From an uncultured Erythrobacter sp. (GTDB taxonomy: Bacteria > Pseudomonadota > Alphaproteobacteria > Sphingomonadales > Sphingomonadaceae), in assembly GCA_947501005.1 (NCBI GenBank), contig CANMTU010000001.1, forward strand, positions 1,202,501-1,266,500: a DNA stretch of 64,000 bases. The letters run 5' to 3'. Shown in pieces: positions 8,970 to 17,689 of the stretch. Both the position numbers and the translations under genes were made by a program. Below the pieces are notes generated by a model that ran no database searches, had not been told where the DNA came from, and saw only the letters and a list, made by a program, of their open reading frames with translations. Within the stretch, counting starts at the first letter, position 1, and every line of letters begins with the position of its first letter.

Positions 8970-10331
8970 ATGGCGAAACCCAAGAAACGCTATGTCTGCC
9001 AGGCATGTGGCGGCGTGTCGCACCGCTGGCAGGGCCAGTGCGGCGACTGCGCGGAATGGAACACACTGGCCGAAGACGTGCCGGCGACGGTCTTCTCGCA
9101 AAAGCACGATCTGTCGAGTGGGGGGCGGGCGGTCGAGTTCGTCGATCTCGACAAGCCGGGCGAAATTCCGGTGCGCCAGAAGACGGGTCTGGCCGAATTC
9201 GACCGCGCGCTGGGCGGTGGGCTGGTGCCGGGCAGCGCGATCCTGATGGGCGGCGATCCCGGGATCGGCAAGTCGACCCTGCTGCTTCAGGCCGCGGCCC
9301 GGGTGGCACGCGAGGGGCGCGGCGTCGTCTATGTCAGCGGCGAGGAGGCGGCGGGGCAGGTACGCATGCGCGCCGCCCGGCTCGGCCTGTCGGATGCGCC
9401 GGTGAAGCTGGCCGCGGCCACCGGCGTGCGCGATATTCTCACCACGCTGCACACCATGCCGCAGCCCAGCCTGCTGATCATCGATTCCATCCAGACGATG
9501 CATTCCGACAAGATCGAGGGCGCGCCGGGCACGGTCAGCCAGGTGCGCGGCTGTGCGTTCGAACTGATCCGCTATGCCAAGGAGAACGGCGTCGCGCTGG
9601 TGCTGGTCGGCCATGTCACGAAGGACGGCACGATTGCCGGGCCGCGCGTGCTCGAACACATGGTCGACGTGGTGATGAGCTTCGAGGGCGAGCGCAGCCA
9701 TCAGTACCGCATCCTGCGCGCGCTCAAGAACCGCTTCGGCGCGGTGGATGAGATCGGCGTGTTCGCCATGGCGGGCGAGGGGCTGGAGGAGGTCGAGAAT
9801 CCCTCGATGCTGTTCCTCTCGGGCCGCGAACAGCCGCTGGCGGGAAGCGCGGTGTTCCCCGCGATCGAGGGCACGCGCCCGGTGCTGGTAGAAATTCAGG
9901 CGCTGATCGTGCGCCTGCAGTCGGGGGCGACGCCGCGCCGCGCCGTGGTGGGGTGGGACAGTGGCCGGCTTGCCATGCTGCTCGCGGTGCTCGAATCGCG
10001 CTGCGGGCTGAACTTTTCCTCCGCCGAGGTCTATCTCAACATCGCCGGCGGCTATCGCCTGTCCGACCCCGCCGCCGACCTGGCCGTCGCGGCCGCGCTG
10101 GTCAGTGCGCTTGCCGACAAACCCCTGCCCGAACGCAGCGTGTGGCTGGGCGAGGTGTCGCTGGCGGGCGAGATAAGGCCCGTCGCCCATGCCGGACTGC
10201 GACTGCGCGAAGCGGCCAAGCTCGGCTTCGGCAAGGGTTTCGGACCGCGGGACGAGGGCAAGCACAGCGGTTCGATCGACTATGCCGGACTGGCGCAGCT
10301 GATGAACCTCGTTGACCGGGTAGTTTCTTAA
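8970..10331 (+). CDS. radA: DNA repair protein RadA (Sms)
   Basis: A 453-residue RecA-like helicase that drives branch migration in recombination. An N-terminal C4 zinc finger (CQACG and CGDC, about residues 10-30), a Walker A GGDPGIGKSTLLLQ (about residues 94-107), Walker B (LLIIDSIQTM), the RadA-specific KNRFG motif, and a C-terminal Lon-like domain. All family hallmarks are intact and the length is normal. It is first in a same-strand run with cvpA and an Fe-S scaffold gene. Confidence 0.97.
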   Translation: MAKPKKRYVCQACGGVSHRWQGQCGDCAEWNTLAEDVPATVFSQKHDLSSGGRAVEFVDLDKPGEIPVRQKTGLAEFDRALGGGLVPGSAILMGGDPGIGKSTLLLQAAARVAREGRGVVYVSGEEAAGQVRMRAARLGLSDAPVKLAAATGVRDILTTLHTMPQPSLLIIDSIQTMHSDKIEGAPGTVSQVRGCAFELIRYAKENGVALVLVGHVTKDGTIAGPRVLEHMVDVVMSFEGERSHQYRILRALKNRFGAVDEIGVFAMAGEGLEEVENPSMLFLSGREQPLAGSAVFPAIEGTRPVLVEIQALIVRLQSGATPRRAVVGWDSGRLAMLLAVLESRCGLNFSSAEVYLNIAGGYRLSDPAADLAVAAALVSALADKPLPERSVWLGEVSLAGEIRPVAHAGLRLREAAKLGFGKGFGPRDEGKHSGSIDYAGLAQLMNLVDRVVS

Positions 10332-10335
10332 CCAT
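10328..10335 (+). promoter_or_regulatory. TTAACCAT element, possible CtrA half-site
   Basis: TTAACCAT overlaps the radA stop codon and sits 20 bases before cvpA. This octamer resembles CtrA binding motifs in alphaproteobacteria. A single 8-base match overlapping a coding end is weak evidence. Confidence 0.2.
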
Positions 10336-10355
10336 ACAGCCCTATCTGACGGGTT

Positions 10356-10886
10356 ATGACGGGCTTCGATCTCATCGTATTGCTGATTGCCGGCATCGCG
10401 GCCGTGGGCGGTTTCCTGCGCGGATTCATGCAGGAGATCCTGTCGCTGGCGGCATGGGTGCTGGCGGCGCTGGCGATCCGCTATCTCCACACCGACCTGA
10501 CGTTGGCGATGCAGCCCTATCTGGGCGACGGGGTGGCGACGTCGGTGCTCGCTTTCGCGCTGCTGCTGCTGATCCCCTACGCCGCGATGAAGGTCATCGC
10601 GAACAATGTCGGCACGCTGTCGCGCAAATCGGTGCTGGGCCCGGTCGACCGGGTGCTCGGATTCGGTTTCGGCGCGGTCAAGGGCATGTTGATCGTCGTC
10701 GTCGCCTTCTCGCTGCTGGTGCTGGGTTACGATGCGGTATGGGATTACCGCGGCCGGCCGACCTGGATGACGACGGCGCGCAGCTACGAATTCGTGGATG
10801 GCGCGTCGCGGTCCCTGTCGGAGGTGCTGGCGGAACGGCGGGCACGCCTGCGCGAACAGGACGACGCGGCAGACACGGCGGCGTGA
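10356..10886 (+). CDS. cvpA: CvpA family inner-membrane protein
   Basis: A 176-residue protein of the CvpA family (colicin V production/purine-region membrane protein). Four hydrophobic segments cover about residues 5-25, 28-45, 62-82 and 100-125, with the family's GFxRGFxxE-like turn (GGFLRGFMQEILSLAAW) after the first. The charged C-terminal tail is cytosolic. Biochemical function is not settled; related genes affect envelope stress resistance. Its TGA overlaps the next start (GTGA). Confidence 0.9.
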   Translation: MTGFDLIVLLIAGIAAVGGFLRGFMQEILSLAAWVLAALAIRYLHTDLTLAMQPYLGDGVATSVLAFALLLLIPYAAMKVIANNVGTLSRKSVLGPVDRVLGFGFGAVKGMLIVVVAFSLLVLGYDAVWDYRGRPTWMTTARSYEFVDGASRSLSEVLAERRARLREQDDAADTAA

Positions 10887-11323
10887 CCGGCGGCTCGCAA
10901 CGGGCGCTGTACTCGCGCGAGATGCTCGCGCTCGCGGTCGAACTTGCGGGGCGGCCGCTCGACCCCGAGGCGCCGCTTCAGGGCGAGGCCCGTTCGCGCA
11001 CCTGCGGCAGTATCGTCTCGGTTTCGGCCTCGCCAAGCGACGACGGCACGCTTGGCGATATCGGTATTCGCGCCTCGTCCTGCGCCGTGGGGCAGGCGGC
11101 GGCGGCGCTGTTCCTGCGCGCGGCGAACGGGACGGACGAGGCGGCCCTGCGCGACACCCACCAGCAAATCGAACAGTGGCTGGCAGAGGGGGGTGACATG
11201 CCCGCCTGGCCGGACCTTGCGATCATCGAACCGGCCTGCGCCTATCCCGCCCGCCACGCCGCCATCCTCCTGCCCTGGCAGGCCGCGCTCGACGCGCTTT
11301 CCTCGTCTGCCCGATCCCGCTAA
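10883..11323 (+). CDS. iron-sulfur cluster assembly scaffold, NifU N-terminal/IscU-like
   Basis: 146 residues from GTG 10883, which overlaps the cvpA stop by 4 bases. Three cysteines lie in IscU-like positions: SRTCGSIV, ASSCAVGQAA and EPACAYPARH. The body has the alternating pattern of the NifU_N fold. Many sphingomonads carry this diverged scaffold outside any suf/isc operon. The usual Asp next to the first Cys is not obvious here, so it may be a degenerate scaffold. Function in Fe-S assembly is inferred from family only. Confidence 0.8.
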   Translation: MTGGSQRALYSREMLALAVELAGRPLDPEAPLQGEARSRTCGSIVSVSASPSDDGTLGDIGIRASSCAVGQAAAALFLRAANGTDEAALRDTHQQIEQWLAEGGDMPAWPDLAIIEPACAYPARHAAILLPWQAALDALSSSARSR

Positions 11324-11353
11324 GGCGGGGCGGGAATTACAGGGAGGAGAGGC

Positions 11354-12991
11354 TTGGCAATGGGCGCGCCGGTCGCAGATACGCAACGTCAGCCGAGCGA
11401 CAAGGAGATCCGCCTCGTTATCGCGGCGAGCAGTGCGGGCACCATCTTCGAATGGTACGATTTCTTTATCTACGGCACGCTCGCCGCGCTGATCGGGGCG
11501 GCCTTCTTTCCCAGCGGCAACGAGACCCTGCAGATCCTGCTGGTCTGGGCGGGCTTCGCCGTGGGGTTCGGGTTTCGCCCGCTCGGCGCGATCCTGTTCG
11601 GCTATCTTGGCGACCGACTGGGGCGCAAATACACCTTTCTGGTCACCGTCACGCTGATGGGCATCGCGACGGCGGGCGTCGGCCTCATCCCGAACGCGAC
11701 CACGATCGGGCTGGCCGCGCCCGCCATCGTCATCGTCCTCAGGATCCTGCAGGGCCTTGCGCTGGGCGGCGAATATGGCGGCGCGGCGATCTACGTCGCG
11801 GAACACGCCCCGCCGGAAAAGCGCGGCTTCTATACCAGCTTCATTCAGGCGAGCGTGGTCGGCGGGTTCGTCCTCTCGATCATCGTCGTCATCGTCTGCC
11901 GCGCGGTCATCCCGGCGGACGATTTCGCGGCTTGGGGCTGGCGCGTGCCGTTCCTGCTGTCGCTCGTGCTGCTCGGCATCTCCTTGTGGATGCGATTGAA
12001 ACTGTCGGAAAGCCCGGTGTTCCAGGCAATGAAGGCGGCGGGGGAGACCGCGTCCAACCCGTTCAAGGAAAGCCTGACCTATCCCGGCAACCCCAAGCGC
12101 ATCTTCGTCGCCCTGTTCGGCATCACGGGCGTGCTGACCACGATCTGGTACACCGCGTTCTTCTCCGGCCTCAGCTTCCTGCGCGGGCCGATGCGGATGG
12201 AAGAAGGACTGGTGGAATGGATCCTGCTGGTCGCGGGCCTGATCTCGATGGGGTTCTACATTCTCGTGGGCCGATGGAGCGACCGGGTCGGGCGGCGCCG
12301 GCCGATCATCATCGGCGCGCTGGCCAGCCTGGTGCTGCTGTTTCCCGTGTTCTGGGGCATGGGCGCACTCGCCAATCCCGGACTGGCGGAGGCGGCGCAG
12401 GGGAATCCGGTCGTGGTGGCGGGGCGGCAATGCTCGACCGATCCGTTCGCGGAACTGTTCGGGCGCGAACAGTCGGACTGCGGCAAGATTCTGGAAACGC
12501 TTACCGCGAGCGGAGTCGCCTATGATGTGAAGGATGCGGACGAGCTTTCGGTCGCGGTCGGCGACAGGACGGTTGCCTTGCAGCCCGATTGGTTCGCCGA
12601 TGGCGACGCGCGGCGCGATGGCTTGCAGGCGGCGCTGAAGGCCGCCGGATTCAACTTCGCCGCGCAGACCCCGCCATGGCTCAACATTCTCGGGATCGTC
12701 GGGCTGTTATGCGTGCTCGGCGCGCTGTCGGCGCTGACCTATGGTTCGGTCGCCGCGCTGCTTTCGGAAATGTTTCCCGCTCGCATCCGTTACAGCTCGA
12801 TGTCGATCCCCTATCATATCGGCGCGGGCTATCTCGGCGGGTTCCTGCCGCTGATCTCGGGCATCATCGTCGCCCGGTCGGGCGATGTCTATGCCGGCCT
12901 GTGGTACACCTGGGCGGTGGTGGCGTTCGGCGTGGTCGTGGCGTGGTGGGGCCTGCCCTCCGGCCCCCCGCAGGATTTTGCGGAGACGTGA
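11354..12991 (+). CDS. MFS transporter, metabolite:H+ symporter (MHS) type, with a ~95-residue insertion
   Basis: About 545 residues; relatives are about 430-450. TTG 11354 has a well-placed GGAGGAGA upstream; ATG 11360 is two codons later and nearly equivalent. The MHS-type N-terminus TIFEWYDFFIYGTLA and both MFS loop motifs (GYLGDRLGRKYTF and GRWSDRVGRRRP) are present, so it should be a 12-helix proton-coupled carrier, perhaps for a dicarboxylate, proline or shikimate-like solute. Residues about 345-438 form a hydrophilic insertion with two cysteines (RQCSTDPF and SDCGK) between helices of the C-terminal half. Its TGA overlaps the alr start. Confidence 0.88.
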   Translation: MAMGAPVADTQRQPSDKEIRLVIAASSAGTIFEWYDFFIYGTLAALIGAAFFPSGNETLQILLVWAGFAVGFGFRPLGAILFGYLGDRLGRKYTFLVTVTLMGIATAGVGLIPNATTIGLAAPAIVIVLRILQGLALGGEYGGAAIYVAEHAPPEKRGFYTSFIQASVVGGFVLSIIVVIVCRAVIPADDFAAWGWRVPFLLSLVLLGISLWMRLKLSESPVFQAMKAAGETASNPFKESLTYPGNPKRIFVALFGITGVLTTIWYTAFFSGLSFLRGPMRMEEGLVEWILLVAGLISMGFYILVGRWSDRVGRRRPIIIGALASLVLLFPVFWGMGALANPGLAEAAQGNPVVVAGRQCSTDPFAELFGREQSDCGKILETLTASGVAYDVKDADELSVAVGDRTVALQPDWFADGDARRDGLQAALKAAGFNFAAQTPPWLNILGIVGLLCVLGALSALTYGSVAALLSEMFPARIRYSSMSIPYHIGAGYLGGFLPLISGIIVARSGDVYAGLWYTWAVVAFGVVVAWWGLPSGPPQDFAET

Positions 12992-14028
12992 GCGCCGCGC
13001 CCCCACCAACGCTGAGACTGCGGCTCGACCACGAGGCGCTCGCGGATAACTGGCGCACGCTCGACCGGATGAGCGGCGATGCCCGCGCGGGTGCGGCGGT
13101 GAAGGCGAATTGCTACGGCCTCGGCGCCGAACATTGCGTCCCGGTGCTGCGCGATGCCGGGTGCCGGGATTTCTTCGTCGCGCATTGGGGCGAGGTGGCA
13201 AGCGTCGCGGCGCATGTGCCGCCCGAACAGATCGCTGTGCTGCACGGTCCGGGCAGCGCGCAGGATTGCGCCTACGCCAAGGCGATCGGCGCGGTGCCGG
13301 TCATCAATTCCATCCGCCAGGCCGAGCTGTGGCACGAAAACGGCGGCGGGCCGTGTCACCTTATGGTCGATACCGGGATCAACCGCCTCGGCATAAGCCC
13401 GCAAGAGGCCGGACATCCCGCGATCCAGCGGCTCGACGTCGCTGTCCTGATGAGCCACCTCGCGGACGCCGACAGGGACAGCGTGATGAATGCGCGCCAG
13501 CGCGCTTCGTTCGCTGCGGTCCGCGACTTGATCCCCCACCGTGAGGCGAGCCTTGCGAACAGCGCCGGGATCGGCCTCGGACACGATTACGCCTACGACC
13601 TCACGCGCCCGGGGCTGGCCCTGTATGGCGGGGTGCCTCGGCCGCAGTTCGCCGGCATCGTCCGGCAGGTCGCCTATCCGCAGGCGGCGATCATCCAGAC
13701 GCGGCAGATCGCGGCGGGCGAGACCGTGGGTTACAACGCGACCTTCACCGCGCCCCGGGCAATGCGTATCGGGGTCGTCTCGCTCGGCTATGCGGACGGT
13801 ATCCTGCGCGCCTGGGGCGGGGCCGCGCTGCGCCATGGCGAGCGGCGCCTGCCGATCCTCGGCAAGGTCTCGATGGACATGATCGTGCTCGATCTGTCAG
13901 CCGCCCCCGATCTCGGCGAGGGGGAGTGGGTCGACCTGCCATACGACCTGCCCGATGCTGCGCAGCAAACCGGCCTGTCGCAATACGAGTTGCTGACCAC
14001 GTTCGGCCACCGTTTCTTGCGGGAATAG
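12988..14028 (+). CDS. alr: alanine racemase
   Basis: 346 residues from GTG 12988 (GTGA overlap with the transporter). A cytosolic PLP enzyme interconverting L- and D-alanine for peptidoglycan. The PLP lysine motif AAVKANCYGLG lies about residues 35-45. Other family landmarks are NSAGIGLG, YDLTRPGLALYGG, the catalytic-tyrosine region GETVGYNATF, LGYADG and SMDM. A slightly shortened N-terminus is usual for alphaproteobacteria. Overlap with the transporter suggests coupled translation but not necessarily linked function. Confidence 0.95.
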   Translation: MSAAPPPTLRLRLDHEALADNWRTLDRMSGDARAGAAVKANCYGLGAEHCVPVLRDAGCRDFFVAHWGEVASVAAHVPPEQIAVLHGPGSAQDCAYAKAIGAVPVINSIRQAELWHENGGGPCHLMVDTGINRLGISPQEAGHPAIQRLDVAVLMSHLADADRDSVMNARQRASFAAVRDLIPHREASLANSAGIGLGHDYAYDLTRPGLALYGGVPRPQFAGIVRQVAYPQAAIIQTRQIAAGETVGYNATFTAPRAMRIGVVSLGYADGILRAWGGAALRHGERRLPILGKVSMDMIVLDLSAAPDLGEGEWVDLPYDLPDAAQQTGLSQYELLTTFGHRFLRE

Positions 14029-14043
14029 CGCCATTGCGCGCCG

Positions 14044-14079
14044 TTGTGCAGGTGCTAAGAGGGGCATGACGCTGCACAA
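14044..14079. promoter_or_regulatory. inverted repeat before phaR, candidate PhaR operator
   Basis: A perfect 8-bp inverted repeat, TTGTGCAG (14044-14051) and CTGCACAA (14072-14079), with a 20-base gap, ending 17 bases before the phaR start. PhaR repressors studied in other alphaproteobacteria bind TGC-rich sites containing CTGC and GCAG arms and repress their own gene. The match and position suggest an autoregulatory operator; this is inference. Confidence 0.45.
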
Positions 14080-14096
14080 TTGGAAGGCATCCGCGC

Positions 14097-14675
14097 ATGG
14101 CCAGGAAGACTGCCGAAGGCGAACCGATCACCATCAAGAAATACGCCAACCGGCGCCTCTACAACACGGATACCAGCAGCTACATCACGCTCGACGATCT
14201 GGCCGCCATGGTCCGCGAGAACGTCGATTTCAAAGTGCTCGACGCCAAGACGGGCGACGATATCACGCACACCATCCTCACGCAGATCATCGTCGAGGAA
14301 GAGGCAAGCGGCGGGTCGCAGATGCTGCCCGTCAGCTTTTTGCGCGATCTGATCGGGATGTACGGCAATTCGATGTCATCGATGATGCCGACCTATCTCG
14401 AGGCGAGCATGACCGCTTTCCGCAAGAACCGCGAACAATTGCAGGACGTCTTCCAGACCGGAATGGGCACAAATCCCTTCACCGCCATGGCGGAAACGAA
14501 CCTGCGGATGATGCGCAATGCCGCGCAGGCCTTCATGCCGGGCACCGCGCCCCGATCGGCCGGTGGTGATCAGGCGGGGGAGCCCCAGCCCGCGCAAGCG
14601 AAGGGCGACGAGCTGGCCGAAATGCGCGCGCAACTTGCCGCCATGCAGAAGAAGCTCGACGAACTCGGCAAGTAA
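14097..14675 (+). CDS. phaR: polyhydroxyalkanoate synthesis repressor PhaR
   Basis: A 192-residue DNA- and PHA-binding regulator. The N-terminal PHB/PHA accumulation regulator domain is unmistakable (ITIKKYANRRLYNTDTSSYI, then LDDLAAMVREN and DAKTGDDITHTILTQII). The middle carries the amphipathic PHB_acc region (LRDLIGMYG, YLEASMTAF), and the C-terminus is a short coiled coil (ELAEMRAQLAAMQKKLDEL). In the known model PhaR binds polymer granules when PHA accumulates, releasing phasin and phaR promoters. No PHA synthase or phasin gene is in this window. Confidence 0.95.
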   Translation: MARKTAEGEPITIKKYANRRLYNTDTSSYITLDDLAAMVRENVDFKVLDAKTGDDITHTILTQIIVEEEASGGSQMLPVSFLRDLIGMYGNSMSSMMPTYLEASMTAFRKNREQLQDVFQTGMGTNPFTAMAETNLRMMRNAAQAFMPGTAPRSAGGDQAGEPQPAQAKGDELAEMRAQLAAMQKKLDELGK

Positions 14676-14728
14676 TCGAGGCGGCGTCGCCTTTCTGACT
14701 TTAAAGAACATCTGAGGGGAATTTATAC

Positions 14729-16270
14729 GTGGCTCAGATCCGCCATGCGCTGAACACCAAGCGTGCCGACGACTTCGCAGCCTGGTATCAGGAGGTTATC
14801 GCCGTCGCCGAAATGGCCGAGGAATCGGGCGTTCGCGGCTGCATGGTCATCCGCCCATGGGGCTATGGCATATGGGAGCGGATGCAGCGCCTGCTCGACG
14901 ACCGGATCAAGGCGACGGGGCATGAGAACGCCTATTTCCCGCTGTTCATCCCGCTCTCCAATTTCGAGCGTGAGGCCGAGCATGTCGAAGGCTTCGCCAA
15001 GGAAATGGCGGTCGTTACCCATCACCGCCTGATCGCGGGCAAGGATGGCGGGCTGGTGCCCGATCCCGAGGCGAAGCTGGAAGAACCGCTGGTCGTCCGC
15101 CCGACGTCGGAAACCATCATCGGCGATGCAATGGCGCGCTGGGTGCAGAGCTGGCGCGACCTGCCCTTGAAGCTTAACCAATGGGCCAATGTGGTGCGCT
15201 GGGAAATGCGCACCCGGATGTTTCTGCGCACCAGCGAGTTTCTCTGGCAGGAAGGTCATACCGCCCATGCCGACGAGGCCGAGGCGCGCGAACACACGCT
15301 GCGTATGCTCGAAGTCTACCGCGCCTTCGCCGACGAAGATCTGGCGCTCGCGGTCGTGGCAGGCGAGAAGCCCGAGAACGAGCGTTTCCCCGGCGCCGTG
15401 GAAACCTGGTCGATCGAGGCGATGATGCAGGACGGCAAGGCCCTGCAGGCCGGCACGAGCCACTACCTCGGCACCAATTTCGCGCATGCCAGCGGCATCA
15501 AGTACCAGAACCGCGATGGCGGCGAGAGCCTGTGCCACACCACAAGCTGGGGCGTTTCCACCCGCATGGTCGGCGGCGTCATCATGACGCATGGCGACGA
15601 TGACGGGCTGCGCCTGCCGCCCGCAATAGCGCCGCAGCAGGTCGTGATCCTGCCCATGCGGCGCGATAAGCCAGAGGATGAGGCCCTTATCGCCTATTGC
15701 GAAGGGCTACGCGCGACGCTGGCCGGCCAGATGGCGCTCGGCGAAAAGCTGCGCGTCCTGCTCGACACGCGGCCGGGCAAGGCGGCGGCCAAAAGGTGGG
15801 ACTGGGTGCGCAAGGGCGCGCCGGTCATCATCGAGGTCGGTGGGCGCGACATGGAGAACGGCGTCGTCAGCCTGCTGCGCCGCGACCGGCTGTGGGACGA
15901 GGCGACCGGCAAGCCCGCCTTCCAGACCCCGACGAAGGAAATCGCCGGCCAGACCGTAGCCGACATTCTCGCAGATATGCAGGCCGCGCTGCTCACCCAG
16001 GCGGCGGAGCGGCGCGAGGCGAACGTCACGCGCGGCGTCACCTCGTTCGAAGCGGTGGAAGCGCACTTTACGGGCTCGCGCTACCCAGGCTGGGTCGAGG
16101 TGCAATGGGCGAAGCCCACCGGCGACGCGCTGGAAAAAGTGGTCGAACGGTTGAAGGCGCACAAGCTTACCATCCGCAACGTGCCGATGGATGCGGCGCC
16201 GGTCGACGCCAGTTGCGTGTTCACAGGCGAGCCGGCGGTGGAGCGGATCCTGATCGGCAAGGCCTACTAG
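14729..16270 (+). CDS. proS: prolyl-tRNA synthetase, archaeal/eukaryotic-like type
   Basis: 513 residues from GTG 14729 with GAGGGGA at 14713-14719. A class II aminoacyl-tRNA synthetase charging tRNA-Pro. The active-site block reads FLRTSEFLWQEGHTAHA, and motif 3 is MTHGDDDGLRLPPAIAP, as in archaeal and eukaryotic cytosolic ProRS. There is no bacterial INS editing domain, and the protein ends in Tyr, typical of this type. The anticodon-binding domain lies about residues 300-400. The C-terminal zinc ligands of some relatives are mostly absent (one Cys). Identity is sure; the type is judged from motifs. Confidence 0.95.
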   Translation: MAQIRHALNTKRADDFAAWYQEVIAVAEMAEESGVRGCMVIRPWGYGIWERMQRLLDDRIKATGHENAYFPLFIPLSNFEREAEHVEGFAKEMAVVTHHRLIAGKDGGLVPDPEAKLEEPLVVRPTSETIIGDAMARWVQSWRDLPLKLNQWANVVRWEMRTRMFLRTSEFLWQEGHTAHADEAEAREHTLRMLEVYRAFADEDLALAVVAGEKPENERFPGAVETWSIEAMMQDGKALQAGTSHYLGTNFAHASGIKYQNRDGGESLCHTTSWGVSTRMVGGVIMTHGDDDGLRLPPAIAPQQVVILPMRRDKPEDEALIAYCEGLRATLAGQMALGEKLRVLLDTRPGKAAAKRWDWVRKGAPVIIEVGGRDMENGVVSLLRRDRLWDEATGKPAFQTPTKEIAGQTVADILADMQAALLTQAAERREANVTRGVTSFEAVEAHFTGSRYPGWVEVQWAKPTGDALEKVVERLKAHKLTIRNVPMDAAPVDASCVFTGEPAVERILIGKAY

Positions 16271-16306
16271 CTTGATCTTCGGTTAGAGTTCGCCGAGACA
16301 GGGGGC

Positions 16307-17668
16307 ATGAGAACACTTCCCCTGCTCGCCGCGGTTCTGATGGCCGCGCCCGTCGCCGCCCAGACCGCCGCTCCGGTTGCCGACCCCGCCGCCAGTGTCT
16401 CGCAGGAGCGCCTGCGGGCCGATGTCGAGAAACTCGTGAGCTTCGGCACGCGCCATACGATGTCCGCGCAGGACGATCCGCAGCGCGGCATCGGCGCGGC
16501 GGTCGATTGGGGGCTGGCCGAATTCCGGCGCATCTCCGCCGCGTGCGGCGACTGCCTCGAAGTGATCGCGCCCGAGACGATGGTCGAGGGTCGCCGCATT
16601 CCCAGCCCCATACGCCTGCGCAATGCCGTCGCCATCCAGCGGGGCACCGAGCGGCCGAACGAGGTCGTGATCGTGCAGGGCCATATCGACAGCCGGGTGA
16701 CCGATGTGATGGATTTCACCAGCGACGCGCCCGGCGCGAACGACAATGCATCGGGCACCGCGCTGGCGATCGAGGCGGCGCGCGTGCTCAGCAAGAACCG
16801 CTATCCTGTGACAATCGTCTACGGCCTGCTCTCGGGCGAGGAACAGGGATTGTATGGCGGGCAGTTGCTGGCCGACTATGCGGAAGCGCAGGGCTGGCAG
16901 GTCAAGGCCGTGCTCAACAACGACATCGTCGGCGGCAGCTGCGGCAGCGACGGGCTGTGCGACGACGACCACGTCCGCGTCTTCTCCGAAGGACCGCGCG
17001 CCGATCTCGATGATACGCTGCGGGCCGCCCAGCGACGCGAAGGGGGCGAGAACGACACGCCGGGCCGCAATCTCTCGCGCTATATCGACAGCCTCGCCGA
17101 ACGTTCGCAAGGCGGGCTCGACGTGCGGCAGGTCTGGCGCGCGGACCGGATGGGGCGGGGCGGCGATCAGATCCCCTTCCTCGAAAAGGGCTATCCCGCC
17201 GTGCGCATCTCGGTCGCGATCGAGGATTACGAGCATCAGCACCAGGACCTGCGCACCGAAGACGGCGTGACCTATGGCGATACGGTAAACGAGATGGACT
17301 TTCCCTATCTCGCCAAGGTGACGCAGCTTAATGTTCGCGCGCTCGATGCGCTGGCCCGCTCGCCCGCGCCGCCGGCCTCCAGCGCGGAAGCCGCCGTCCA
17401 GACCTTCACCGATGTCAGCTGGACGTCGGTGCCGGGCGCGATCGGCTACACGGTGTGGCAGCGTCGGACCGACGAACCTTACTGGCGCGAGGATCCGGTG
17501 ATCGAGAACGTGGTCGCCACCAGCGCCCGGCTCGAAGGGGTGCGCGGCGACGACTGGATCTTCGGCGTCAGCGCCACCGGGGCGGACGGCACGCGCAGCC
17601 CGGTTTCCAGCGCGGTCCCGGCAGGCCAATTCGCGCCGGTGCCCGCGGCGGAGGATGACAGCGAGTAG
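16307..17668 (+). CDS. exported M28-family zinc aminopeptidase
   Basis: A 453-residue protein with an N-terminal signal peptide (cut near APVAAQTA, about residue 19). The M28 metal ligands are visible: GHIDS, the bridging Asp in APGANDNASG, the Glu pair in LLSGEEQGLYG, and later NNDIVGG and an EHQHQ histidine. M28 enzymes are co-catalytic di-zinc aminopeptidases. Residues after about 360 (TFTDVSWTSVPGAIGYTVW...) look like a fibronectin type III-like module, as in several exported sphingomonad homologues. Periplasmic or secreted; the substrate is unknown. Confidence 0.9.
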   Translation: MRTLPLLAAVLMAAPVAAQTAAPVADPAASVSQERLRADVEKLVSFGTRHTMSAQDDPQRGIGAAVDWGLAEFRRISAACGDCLEVIAPETMVEGRRIPSPIRLRNAVAIQRGTERPNEVVIVQGHIDSRVTDVMDFTSDAPGANDNASGTALAIEAARVLSKNRYPVTIVYGLLSGEEQGLYGGQLLADYAEAQGWQVKAVLNNDIVGGSCGSDGLCDDDHVRVFSEGPRADLDDTLRAAQRREGGENDTPGRNLSRYIDSLAERSQGGLDVRQVWRADRMGRGGDQIPFLEKGYPAVRISVAIEDYEHQHQDLRTEDGVTYGDTVNEMDFPYLAKVTQLNVRALDALARSPAPPASSAEAAVQTFTDVSWTSVPGAIGYTVWQRRTDEPYWREDPVIENVVATSARLEGVRGDDWIFGVSATGADGTRSPVSSAVPAGQFAPVPAAEDDSE

Positions 17669-17689
17669 GCCCGTCCCCATATGGGCGGC

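Noticed and set aside
8535-11036. Open frame of about 830 codons antisense to GFA, radA and cvpA
   Set aside because: It covers three well-supported genes; the product is Arg/His-rich and low in complexity.
10784-12430. Long minus-strand frame under the Fe-S scaffold and transporter genes
   Set aside because: Asp/Arg/Gln-rich translation with no motifs, opposite clear genes.
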